From positions 7,199 to 71,198 of the forward strand of contig DASVDG010000135.1 of assembly GCA_036381255.1 (NCBI GenBank): a stretch of DNA of 64,000 nt. Reading direction: 5' to 3'. The translations under genes were made by a program, and so were the position numbers. Position 1 is the stretch's first letter, and every line of letters starts with the position of its first letter. The notes under the pieces are model-generated. The model had not been told where the DNA came from. It made no database searches and was given only the letters and a program-made list of their open reading frames with translations. This document shows positions 1 to 7,927 of the stretch, piece by piece. Source of the stretch: CALBZE01 sp036381255. GTDB taxonomy: Bacteria > Gemmatimonadota > Gemmatimonadetes > Longimicrobiales > RSA9.

Positions 1-724
1 CGACCGCGATGACCGGCATCGCGAACAGCGCCAGGAATTGCGTCACGAGGAGCATCCACGTGAGCACGGGCATGCGGAACAGCGTCATGCCCTTGGTGCG
101 CATGTTGAGGCACGTCGTGATCAGGTTGATGGCGCCGACGAGCGTGGCGATACCGGTGATCTGCAGACCGATCGTGTAGAAGTCGATGCCGTGGCCGGGC
201 GAGAACGGCAGGCCGCTGTTCGGCGCGTAGTTGAACCAGCCACCGTCAGGCGCACCGCCCAGGAACCATGACGTGTTCAGGAAGATGCCGCCGACGAGGA
301 AGGTCCAGAAGCTGAACGCGTTGAGGCGAGGGAACGCGACGTCACGCGCGCCGATCTGGAGCGGGATCAGGTAGTTCGCGAAGACGCCGACCAGCAGCGG
401 CATGATCGCGAAGAAGATCATGATCGTGCCGTGCATGGTGACCATCGAGTTGTAGAACTCGGGGAGGATGATCCCGGCGTTCACCATCGTCTCCGGCAGC
501 ACGGACCCGCCGGGGAGCGGGTGCGCCGGATCGGCGGGGAACGCGAGCTGCCACCGGATCCCCATGGCCAGCAGCCCGCCGAGCAGCAGGAACAGCAGGC
601 TCATGAACAGGAACTGGATCCCGATGACCTTGTGGTCCGTCGAGAAGATGTACTTGCGGACGAACGGGCGATCGTCGTGACCCGCGTGCGCGGGTGCGGC
701 TTCTACCGCTACGGCTGTCGTCAT
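1..724 (-). CDS. ctaD: Cytochrome c oxidase subunit I (N-terminal part, cut by window edge)
   Basis: This is the catalytic heme-copper subunit of an aa3-type terminal oxidase in the inner membrane, which reduces O2 and pumps protons. Only the first 241 codons are inside the window; the gene continues past base 1. The visible part has the hallmark N-terminus (STDHKVIG, then a first helix FLFMSLLFLLLGGLLAMGI) and the heme a ligand region TMHGTIMIFFAIMPLL. The start at 724 follows a GAGGAG Shine-Dalgarno 7 nt upstream. It lies 46 nt downstream of the subunit II gene and is the last visible gene of the respiratory operon. The metal-binding histidines of the second half and subunits III/IV cannot be seen. 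Confidence 0.95.
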   Translation of the reverse strand, partial: MTTAVAVEAAPAHAGHDDRPFVRKYIFSTDHKVIGIQFLFMSLLFLLLGGLLAMGIRWQLAFPADPAHPLPGGSVLPETMVNAGIILPEFYNSMVTMHGTIMIFFAIMPLLVGVFANYLIPLQIGARDVAFPRLNAFSFWTFLVGGIFLNTSWFLGGAPDGGWFNYAPNSGLPFSPGHGIDFYTIGLQITGIATLVGAINLITTCLNMRTKGMTLFRMPVLTWMLLVTQFLALFAMPVIAV

Positions 725-770
725 GGTCCACTCCTCGTCATTGAAGGGCTCGGGGTCGGCGGCCGCGGGC

Positions 771-1454
771 TCATCGGCCCGCGGCCGTGCCGCCGCCGGA
801 TCCCTGCTCCGCCTGCCACCGTTCGAACGCGTCCGGCTCGTGCACCGTCACCGAACCCTTCATCCGGGTGTGACCGGTGCCGCAGAGCTCGGCGCAGCCG
901 AGCGCGAACTCGCCGGCCCGCGTCGCCTCGAACCAGACCGGGACCACCATCCCCGGCACCGCGTCCTGTTTGACCCGGAACTGCGGCAGGAAGAACGAGT
1001 GGATCACGTCCTCCGAGGTGAGCGACACCCAGATCGGACGGCCTGCCGGTACGTGCAGCTGGTTGCGCTTGATGAAGTCGTCGGCCGTGCCGAGGCGCCC
1101 GTCGACACCCGGGTACGTCACGTTCCACTCGAACTGCTTGGCCGTGATGCGCAGCTCCAGCGCATCCGCCGGCTTCTCCGGAGCGGCCTTGATCTTCATC
1201 CAGGTGCCCCCGCTCCGGAACGCCAGGAACAGCACGATCACGAACGGGATCACCGTCCAGATCACCTCGGCGCGGGCATGCCCGTGGATGTACGCCGCCT
1301 TCCGCCCTTCGCGGTGGCGGTAGCGCACCACGAAGACGATCAGCGCCGCCTCCACGAGCACGAAGATCGCCGCGGTGATCCAGAGGATGAGCGTGTACAG
1401 CGAGTCGATCTCGCCGCCGAACGTCGAGACGCTTTCGGGCAGCTGCCAGTTCAT
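771..1454 (-). CDS. ctaC: Cytochrome c oxidase subunit II
   Basis: This 227-aa subunit accepts electrons from cytochrome c through its binuclear CuA centre and passes them to subunit I. Two N-terminal membrane helices (about residues 17-37 and 57-77) are followed by a periplasmic cupredoxin domain. The CuA motif is complete: a His in IHSFF, then CAELCGTGHTRM, which gives the C-x3-C-x3-H-x2-M pattern. There is no fused C-terminal cytochrome c domain, so this is not a caa3-type subunit. The start at 1454 has GAGGAGG a few nt upstream; the same frame stays open for 47 more codons, but that extension is Arg/Pro-rich and has no Shine-Dalgarno. It lies 40 nt after the cupredoxin-like lipoprotein gene. 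Confidence 0.95.
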   Translation of the reverse strand: MNWQLPESVSTFGGEIDSLYTLILWITAAIFVLVEAALIVFVVRYRHREGRKAAYIHGHARAEVIWTVIPFVIVLFLAFRSGGTWMKIKAAPEKPADALELRITAKQFEWNVTYPGVDGRLGTADDFIKRNQLHVPAGRPIWVSLTSEDVIHSFFLPQFRVKQDAVPGMVVPVWFEATRAGEFALGCAELCGTGHTRMKGSVTVHEPDAFERWQAEQGSGGGTAAGR

Positions 1455-1494
1455 GGTCGTTCCTCCTCGGGCGGCAGGGGGGTGGACGCGCCCG

Positions 1495-2391
1495 TCACCG
1501 GGCGCCCGATGCCGTGCCGGCCGTGGAGGCGGCGCCGCGTGCGCCCGCCGCGTGGTCGTGCGGGTCGATCGGCTCGCCGAGCGGGACCACGGCATGGGCG
1601 GCCATGGCGGCGCTGAACCGGAACTCGATCTCCTTCGTCTCGTTCGCCGCGACCGTCACGTTCATGGTCTGCGTGCCGTACCGCTCGTGCCACGCCTCGA
1701 CGACGTAGTCGCCTGGGGGGAGCTGCGCGAGGCTGAACGTGCCGTCGTCGCCCGTCGTCCCGAAGTACGGATGCTCGACGACGCCGATGTACGCTTGCAT
1801 CCAGCCGTGGACGTCGCAGGCGACGGGGACCATGACCTCCGCAGCCCCGAACGTGCGCGTGGTCTCCATCGTCGTCGGCTGGCTGACGTTGAACGGCCGG
1901 TTCATCGACGGCCGGGCGTTGATGTTGTGGAGCAGCCCGTCGCTGTTCCGGATCACGAGCGCCTGGCCGACCTGCACGCCGAGGACGTGCGGGTGGTAGA
2001 CGCACCCGACCTGGTCCAGCACGACCGGCTCGCTCGGCGTCGGGAAGGCACGGTCGCCCAGCCCCTCCTTCACGTAGACGAAGACGTTGCGCAGCGTGCC
2101 GTTGTCGTTGACCACGACCTGCTCCGTGAACGCGCCGTTCGGGTGCTTCCCGGCGCAGGTCGGCTCCTCGCTCATGTCGATCGGGTCCATCGCCGGCGGC
2201 GCACCCTCGAACACGACCCGGCCGGTGATCGTCGCGGCCGTCGCGGGGTCGACCGGCGGCGCCATCGCGGCGGCCCCGGCCTCCGCGCTCGCCTGCTCCT
2301 CGTCCGCCGGCGCGCCGGAGCCGCACGCCAGGGCGAACGTCGCCACGAACACCACGGCCCCCTGGGTCCAGCGTCGCTGTCGCTTCAGCAT
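1495..2391 (-). CDS. Cupredoxin-like lipoprotein with a carboxypeptidase-regulatory-like domain
   Basis: Predicted 298-aa periplasmic lipoprotein of unknown exact role, encoded just upstream of cox subunit II. The signal peptide ends in a lipobox (FALAC, Cys about residue 24). The middle region resembles cupredoxin folds: HNINARPS and CDVHGWMQAY supply His/Cys/His/Met residues that could bind copper. It is followed by a carboxypeptidase-regulatory-like beta domain (TGDDGTFSLAQLPPGDYVVEAW). The start at 2391 has GAGGAGG immediately upstream; an in-frame ATG-like codon 25 codons earlier lacks one. Position in the oxidase operon suggests an electron carrier or copper-site accessory protein, which is inference. 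Confidence 0.8.
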   Translation of the reverse strand: MLKRQRRWTQGAVVFVATFALACGSGAPADEEQASAEAGAAAMAPPVDPATAATITGRVVFEGAPPAMDPIDMSEEPTCAGKHPNGAFTEQVVVNDNGTLRNVFVYVKEGLGDRAFPTPSEPVVLDQVGCVYHPHVLGVQVGQALVIRNSDGLLHNINARPSMNRPFNVSQPTTMETTRTFGAAEVMVPVACDVHGWMQAYIGVVEHPYFGTTGDDGTFSLAQLPPGDYVVEAWHERYGTQTMNVTVAANETKEIEFRFSAAMAAHAVVPLGEPIDPHDHAAGARGAASTAGTASGAR

Positions 2392-2514
2392 GGTTCCTCC
2401 TCTCGAGGGTGCGTACCGAAACCATCGCGTGCTGCCTGACCGGCCTGCCGACCCGATGCCTGCCACCGCGGGTGCGCGGCGCGGGCGCCGCCCGCGGCGC
2501 GAGCGCAGGGGCCG

Positions 2515-4269
2515 CTACTCCGACCGCTTTTCCCGCCGCTGCGCGCGGCCGACGACCACGAGGCCGAGCGCCAGCGTGAGCAGCATCGTCATCGCGGGCG
2601 TCGCGTAGACCGTCGCCGGCGTCGGCCGGTCGAGATAGATGTAGTACCACGAGCTGATCGCGCCCCGGCGTCCCTCCTCGCCGTTCGAGCCGTCCCACGC
2701 GAAGAACGCGATCGGGATCGCCTGGCCGGTCACGAACTGGAGCCGGTCCGGCGGCGCGGCCCCCGCCGCGGCGCTGTCGACGGTCGTGAGCGGACGACGG
2801 AAGACGAGCCGCCACTCGCCCCGGTCGAACGTCGCGTTCGCCGAGAGCGCCGCGCCGGCCGCGGGGAGCGGCTCCAACCGGCCGAGCCCGCGCGCCAGCG
2901 CCTCGACCGGCCGCGCCGACCGGCTGTCCCAGCGCCACAGGTAGACCGGCTCGCGGGCGTCGCCCATGAGGAAGTACGGGCGCTCCATCCCCTCCGGCAC
3001 CGTGCGCGGGAACTGAACGGCGAACGCGTCCGGCAGCGGGAGCGGGTTCCCCTCCGCGTCGACCGCCGCGCTCCAGTCGCCCTCGCGGGGCTGCATCGTC
3101 GCCAGGACCCGCCGCTGCCACTCCAGCCAGGCGGAGTCCGGGCTGTTCGAAGGGTCGTGCCACGTCACGCGCAGCGCGAGCTCGTCGCCGTCGTGCAGCG
3201 CCTGCACCCACACGCCGTCGACCGTGGGCGCGAACCAGCGCGGCTCGACGATGACCTGGCCGACCAGCGGCACGTAGAACCGCTCGGCGGCCGCCCAGGC
3301 GCTGTCCTCCGGCGACGTCGGCAGCGCGCCCTCGACCTGCGCGGCGCGGATCACGTCGCGCACCCGCGGCGGCTCCTCCGGCGAGAGGCTCCGGACGTAC
3401 TGCGCCAGGTGCCAGAGCTGCTCGTCCGTCATGAAGCCGGAGGTAATCAGGTCGCTGAACGACGGCATCGGCGTCCCGTCGAGGCCGGTGCGCAGGCGCA
3501 TGTAGATGTCCTCGACCTCGCCGCCGCCGTTGAAGTGCCAGTTCTCCGTGAGGTCGGCCGGGCGGATCGGGAAGCCGCGGTCGTCCTCCTGCGTCGGCGC
3601 CGATGGACCATCGCCGCGACCCGCATCGCCGTGGCACTTCCAGCACTCGATGCGTTCGTAGAACTCCCGCCCCTCCGCCAGCCCCTCCTCCGTCACCGCC
3701 GGCGCATCGCCCGCCTCGACCGGCGGCGGCGCCGCACCCATCGCGAAGAAGCGCGAGAAGCTCTTGAGGTAATCGACCAGCGCGCGCCGCTCGCCCTCCG
3801 TCAGTTTCGCCTCCCACCCCGGCATCGCCGTGCCGGGCATCCCCTCGTCGATGACGCGCAGGATGTCCGCGTCCGTCGGGAGCTGCCCGCTCGCCGTCGT
3901 ACGGATCTGATACAGCGCCTGCGTGAAGTCGCGCGGCCGCGGCAGCATGTACGCCGCCGCCTCGCCATCGCCCCGCCCCTCCACGCCGTGGCAGTGCGCA
4001 CACCACTTGTCGTACGGCGCCTTCCCCGGATGCGCCTGCTGGCGCGGCAGCGCCGCCGCCGGCACGAGCAGCAACGGCGCGGCGACCGCCACCGCGTACA
4101 GCCCCGCGGTCGCCAGTCCACGCAACACCGCGCGCCCCAGTGCCTGGAGCCTGGTCCGGACCCGGCGGACGGAGACGGCCGGCCGGCCGTGCACGGCGCC
4201 GGGCACCGCAGGAGCGGCGCCCGGCCGCCGAATGCCGCGCCCCCGCGAACGCGTCGCGAACGCGCCCAT
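2515..4269 (-). CDS. Diheme cytochrome c with C-terminal ethylbenzene-dehydrogenase-like heme domain
   Basis: This 584-aa protein has a basic N-terminus and signal/anchor helix (about residues 50-75), two class-I cytochrome c domains (heme motifs CAHCH and CWKCH, each followed by a Met-containing loop, AMPGW and PMPSF), then a beta-rich region of the ethylbenzene-dehydrogenase gamma/heme b-binding type, and a final membrane helix (MTMLLTLALGLVVVG). It probably relays electrons in the periplasm between quinol-side donors and the oxidases encoded beside it; the partner is inferred. The start ATG at 4269 overlaps the stop of the preceding cytochrome gene (TGATG), indicating translational coupling. 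Much longer upstream readings of this frame are antisense-like translation of the previous gene. Confidence 0.82.
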   Translation of the reverse strand: MGAFATRSRGRGIRRPGAAPAVPGAVHGRPAVSVRRVRTRLQALGRAVLRGLATAGLYAVAVAAPLLLVPAAALPRQQAHPGKAPYDKWCAHCHGVEGRGDGEAAAYMLPRPRDFTQALYQIRTTASGQLPTDADILRVIDEGMPGTAMPGWEAKLTEGERRALVDYLKSFSRFFAMGAAPPPVEAGDAPAVTEEGLAEGREFYERIECWKCHGDAGRGDGPSAPTQEDDRGFPIRPADLTENWHFNGGGEVEDIYMRLRTGLDGTPMPSFSDLITSGFMTDEQLWHLAQYVRSLSPEEPPRVRDVIRAAQVEGALPTSPEDSAWAAAERFYVPLVGQVIVEPRWFAPTVDGVWVQALHDGDELALRVTWHDPSNSPDSAWLEWQRRVLATMQPREGDWSAAVDAEGNPLPLPDAFAVQFPRTVPEGMERPYFLMGDAREPVYLWRWDSRSARPVEALARGLGRLEPLPAAGAALSANATFDRGEWRLVFRRPLTTVDSAAAGAAPPDRLQFVTGQAIPIAFFAWDGSNGEEGRRGAISSWYYIYLDRPTPATVYATPAMTMLLTLALGLVVVGRAQRREKRSE

Positions 4270-5072
4270 CAGTGCTCCCCTCCTTCCGCCGCCCCGGCGT
4301 GCTCCCACGTGCGGGGCGACCAGCCGGTCTGTTCGTACAGGAACACGATCACCGCCCAGATCTCCTCTTCCGTCAGGAAATCCTCCCACGCCGGCATCGC
4401 GGAGTTCCACGGCGTGCCCTCCTTGGGCAGCCCCGGCCCACCCTTCGCGATGCGCCAGAACACGAAGCTCTCCGTGAGCTGCGCGATCGTGCCGTTGTCC
4501 ATGAAGCTCAGCGGCGCCGGGTTGAAGCCGTGGGCGTAATGGCCGCGCCCGTCGAGGGCGTCGCCGTGGCAGGGCAGGCAGTTCCGGTAGTAGATCCGCT
4601 TGCCGAGCGCGTAGTCGTCCGCGGTCGAGCCGTCCGCCCGCAACGGGTTCTCCAGCCCGACCAGGTCGATCGTCCGGCCGCGGAACGCGATCTGCGTCGG
4701 CGGCGCCGGGTGGATCGAGCGCAGCGACGGCGGAGCCGTGACCTTCGGCCGCACACTGTCGAACGTCATGAACCCGACGAGCAGCGGCGCCAGCGCGAGC
4801 AGCGCCGCGCGGATCCAACGCTTGTCCGCGTCCACCATCGCCGCCCGGATCGGCCGCTTGAACGCCGCCCAGCGCGCCTCGTTGTCGCTGACGTAGATCA
4901 GGACGCCGACGAAGACGACCGCCATGTATTCCAGGAGCACGCTGTCCGGCACCGGCGCGCTCCGGAGCCCGAACAGCGGCGGCAGGTACGCGATCCCGAA
5001 CTCGAAGACCGCGTACGCGACGACCAGGATCAGCAGCGCCTGCCCGAACGGCTGCCGAAGATGCGCTCTCAC
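4269..5072 (-). CDS. Membrane-anchored monoheme cytochrome c
   Basis: 267 aa. Three hydrophobic segments in the first 105 residues (QALLILVVAYAVFEF, LEYMAVVFVGVLIYV and AALLALAPLLVGFM) anchor a periplasmic cytochrome c domain with one heme motif, CLPCH, and a Met loop (SAMPAWEDF) as likely sixth ligand. It lies in the middle of the cytochrome run, 10 nt after the diheme gene and overlapping the next one by a base. The multi-helix anchor in front of a monoheme domain recalls cytochrome subunits of alternative complex III or bc-like assemblies, but no partner subunits of those complexes are visible here. Confidence 0.85.
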   Translation of the reverse strand: MRAHLRQPFGQALLILVVAYAVFEFGIAYLPPLFGLRSAPVPDSVLLEYMAVVFVGVLIYVSDNEARWAAFKRPIRAAMVDADKRWIRAALLALAPLLVGFMTFDSVRPKVTAPPSLRSIHPAPPTQIAFRGRTIDLVGLENPLRADGSTADDYALGKRIYYRNCLPCHGDALDGRGHYAHGFNPAPLSFMDNGTIAQLTESFVFWRIAKGGPGLPKEGTPWNSAMPAWEDFLTEEEIWAVIVFLYEQTGWSPRTWEHAGAAEGGEH

Positions 5073-5082
5073 GCCGGCCTCC

Positions 5083-5940
5083 TCATCGCTGGTCCGCCAG
5101 GAACCGGACGACCGCCTCGAGCTGACCGGCCGTCAACTGCTCCCCGAAATTCTGCGGCATCACGCCCGCGACCGCCGCGTAGCCCTGCGCCGTGTCCGCG
5201 TTCGGCTCCAGAATCGAGTGACGGATGTCCGCCGCCGTCAGCCGCGCGCCGATCCCGTCGAACGCCGGGCCGATCGGCCCGCCCTCGCCGTTCAGCGCAT
5301 GACAAGCGAAACACTGGTTCGCCCGCATCAGCGCCACCGGATCCACCTCCCCGGCCGGCGCCGCAGGCGCCGCCGCCCCCGGCCGCGCAGCCGCCGCCCC
5401 CGCCGGCGCAGCCGGCGCTCCCGCGCCCGCAGGGCGCGCCCCCGGCGCAGCCGCTCCCGCCGGCGCTCCCGCGGCGCTCACATCCGCCGCCGTGACATCG
5501 ACCGTGCCGCCCAGACTCTCCAGGTACGCGACCAGCGCCCAGATCTGCGCCGCGGACAGGATCCGGCTCATGTCCGGCATGATCGGCTGGTAGCCCTCGA
5601 CGACGTACGCGCTCGGGTCGACGAGCGACGTGTGCAGGTACGCCTTGCACGACATCCCCTGGACGCGCGTTGCGCAGCGCGCGCCGATGGTGCCGGCGCC
5701 GCCCTCGTCCGTCGTCAGGTTCGGCGCGCGGGTGCCGAGCCCGTGGCACGCGGTGCAGCCGCCCGCGCCCGCGTACAGCTCCTCGCCCGCCGCGACGAGC
5801 TGCTCCGCCGTCACCTCGCCGCTGAAGCTCAGCTCCTGCGGGACCTCGGACTCGATCTGCGGGATCGCGTTCGCCAGCACCGTGTAGAGCACGAGCGTGC
5901 CAAGCACGACGGCGCCGATCTTCAGGTTCGTCGCGAGCAT
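5083..5940 (-). CDS. Diheme cytochrome c with Ala/Pro-rich linker
   Basis: 285 aa with one N-terminal membrane helix (IGAVVLGTLVLYTVLANAI) and two c-type heme motifs, CTACH and CFACH, with Met loops (IMPDMSRIL and VMPQNFGEQ) after each. Between the domains, about residues 150-200, lies a linker made almost only of Ala, Pro and Gly, probably extended and flexible so that the second heme can swing between partners. The gene begins one nucleotide after the stop of the bd-like oxidase gene, so the two are almost certainly co-translated, and this protein is the best candidate electron donor to that oxidase (inference). Confidence 0.87.
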   Translation of the reverse strand: MLATNLKIGAVVLGTLVLYTVLANAIPQIESEVPQELSFSGEVTAEQLVAAGEELYAGAGGCTACHGLGTRAPNLTTDEGGAGTIGARCATRVQGMSCKAYLHTSLVDPSAYVVEGYQPIMPDMSRILSAAQIWALVAYLESLGGTVDVTAADVSAAGAPAGAAAPGARPAGAGAPAAPAGAAAARPGAAAPAAPAGEVDPVALMRANQCFACHALNGEGGPIGPAFDGIGARLTAADIRHSILEPNADTAQGYAAVAGVMPQNFGEQLTAGQLEAVVRFLADQR

Positions 5941-5941
5941 G

Positions 5942-7927
5942 TCAGTCGCCTCCCGCGGGGACGAGGCCGGGCTCCGCCGGCTGCTGCGCCGGTGCGCGCG
6001 CCGGGATCACCGTCGGCTTCTCGACCAGGCCGCCGAGCCAGAAGATGAACGCCGCCATCCCGAGGAAGATCACGACGCACGCACTGATCACGATGCCGGC
6101 GTAGCCGAGCGCCGGCGTCGCCGCCCAGGGGCTTGTGTCGCGCACCAGCTCCCAGATGTGCCAGTGCTGGCGGATCCCGCTGCGCGCGAAGCCCATGAGC
6201 CCCATCAGCCACGAGAACGTCACGACCAGCACGATCAGCGCGTACTGCGACCGGTCGGGCATGCGCCCCCAGCGGATCGCGCCGCGCGATTCGGAGCCGC
6301 GCAGCATCAGGATGTCCAGCACCATGACCGAGACGATCGTGACCAGCACTGCCAGCACCTGATAGACGCTGAAGCCGATGCGCACGATCGCCGAGACGAA
6401 GTAGCCGTAGACGCCGTAGAAGAGGACGACCGCCGCGGCGACCGCGAAGAGCGCGCCCTGCACCAGCGTCGCCGTGCGCGCCCACGCGACCGTCGGCCGC
6501 CGGTTCGCCCGACGGTACAGCAGAAACGACAGGAACGTGGTCAGGATCATCAGGTTGACCGCGGTGTTCTTCGCGCTCATCACGCCGAGCGCGCCGAGGA
6601 AGGGGTGGTGCGAGCCGCCCATCGCCGCCAGCTCGTCGCGATCCGCGATCATCGTGTGCGGCGTCGCCCAGACGATCACGCCGACGATCAGCACGAACAG
6701 CATCCACTTCGTGTACGGCGCGAACCGCTCCGCCCCCGGGATCCGCCCCATCCCGACCCACAGGTAGTAGTTGCCCGCAAGGAAGAGCACGCCGATGAGG
6801 AACGCCTGAATGATCCAGAGCCAGCTCATGAAGCCGCCCATCATCGTGATCCCCATCGACTGGTTGTACTCGTAGATCTCCCGGCCCAACCAGTAGCCGG
6901 CGAAGGGGAGCACGATCAGCGCGCCGATCGCGATCAGGTTGCCGACGTAGCCCATCCAGTCGTAGTGCGCCCGCTCCTCGTCAGTCTTCGCCGCGAGGAA
7001 CCGGTACGCCGCGTACGCCGCCGCGACCGAGCCGCCGAAGACGACGTTCGCGATCAGTCGGTGGATGTTGATCGGCATCCACGTCGCGTTCGTGATCGCG
7101 TTCCAGAGGCCGATCATCGCCGGCGGCGTCTCGGCGGTCACGCCCTCGGCCGGGCTCATCATGTAGGAGAGCCAGCTGTCCGCGATGAACATGACCGTCG
7201 TGCCCCAGGCGTTCAGCAGCAGCCCGAGCCCCCAGTGGCCGAGCTTCGCGCGCCCGGCGCTCCAGCGCTCCCAGCCGTAGTAGTAGAGGTAGAGCGTGAA
7301 CGACTCGAGGAAGAACAGCCCGACGTAGATCCACATCGAGACCTCGAAGATCTCCGCCAGGTGCTGCCAGAAGCGAGGGTAGATCGTGGTCAGGAAGAAG
7401 ACCAGCACCGCGCCCCAGATCGCCGTCGCGCTGTACGCGATGAGGAGCAGCCTCGTGAACTCCTTCGCCAGCTTGTCGTAACGCGCGTCCTTGCCGAAGA
7501 TTCCGACCGCCTCCATGACCACGGCGAACATCGGCACGCCGAGCACGAACGCGGCGAACATCAGGTGGACCTGCGCCGCGATCCACACCGCGGTCCGCCC
7601 GCCGATCAGCGGGAAGTCGCCGTACGGGCGGCCGGCGGACGCCTCCTGCGCCCACAGCGCATCGGCGCCCAGGAGGATCAGGGCGAGGGCGAGGGCGAGC
7701 GCGCAGGCTCGGCCGGCCGCGCCTGGACGCCCGGACCGCGCCGCGTCGACGGCCGCACGCGTGCCGAGCGCCGCACGCCGCGCCGCGCCAGCCGCCGCTC
7801 GCGCGCGGCGAGCCGCGCGCCACACGCCGCCGCGCCGCCGCCACGCCCCGCCCGCACGGGGTCCGCGCTCCCCCGACGCGGGCGAGCGCCGCCACGAAAC
7901 CCGCTCCCACCACGCCCCTCGCATCAT
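5942..7927 (-). CDS. Cytochrome bd-like oxidase subunit I (divergent CydA family, no GRQPW motif)
   Basis: 661-aa polytopic membrane protein with about 14 hydrophobic segments. The N-terminal half matches the CydA fold: a His in the first conserved helix (AAQVHLMFAAFVLG) and another in INIHRLIANVVFGG sit where CydA places heme ligands. The CydA signature GRQPW, near the quinol site, is absent; the corresponding stretch reads GYWLGREIYEYN. It is longer than ordinary CydA (about 450-520 aa) and no cydB follows. Instead c-type cytochromes are encoded one base downstream. This fits the cytochrome bd-like families described as lacking the quinol site. The start at 7927 has GGGAGG 6 nt upstream and overlaps the radical SAM stop, yet it gives an odd Arg/Ala-rich extension of about 70 residues before the first hydrophobic segment. 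Confidence 0.82.
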   Translation of the reverse strand: MMRGAWWERVSWRRSPASGERGPRAGGAWRRRGGVWRAARRARAAAGAARRAALGTRAAVDAARSGRPGAAGRACALALALALILLGADALWAQEASAGRPYGDFPLIGGRTAVWIAAQVHLMFAAFVLGVPMFAVVMEAVGIFGKDARYDKLAKEFTRLLLIAYSATAIWGAVLVFFLTTIYPRFWQHLAEIFEVSMWIYVGLFFLESFTLYLYYYGWERWSAGRAKLGHWGLGLLLNAWGTTVMFIADSWLSYMMSPAEGVTAETPPAMIGLWNAITNATWMPINIHRLIANVVFGGSVAAAYAAYRFLAAKTDEERAHYDWMGYVGNLIAIGALIVLPFAGYWLGREIYEYNQSMGITMMGGFMSWLWIIQAFLIGVLFLAGNYYLWVGMGRIPGAERFAPYTKWMLFVLIVGVIVWATPHTMIADRDELAAMGGSHHPFLGALGVMSAKNTAVNLMILTTFLSFLLYRRANRRPTVAWARTATLVQGALFAVAAAVVLFYGVYGYFVSAIVRIGFSVYQVLAVLVTIVSVMVLDILMLRGSESRGAIRWGRMPDRSQYALIVLVVTFSWLMGLMGFARSGIRQHWHIWELVRDTSPWAATPALGYAGIVISACVVIFLGMAAFIFWLGGLVEKPTVIPARAPAQQPAEPGLVPAGGD

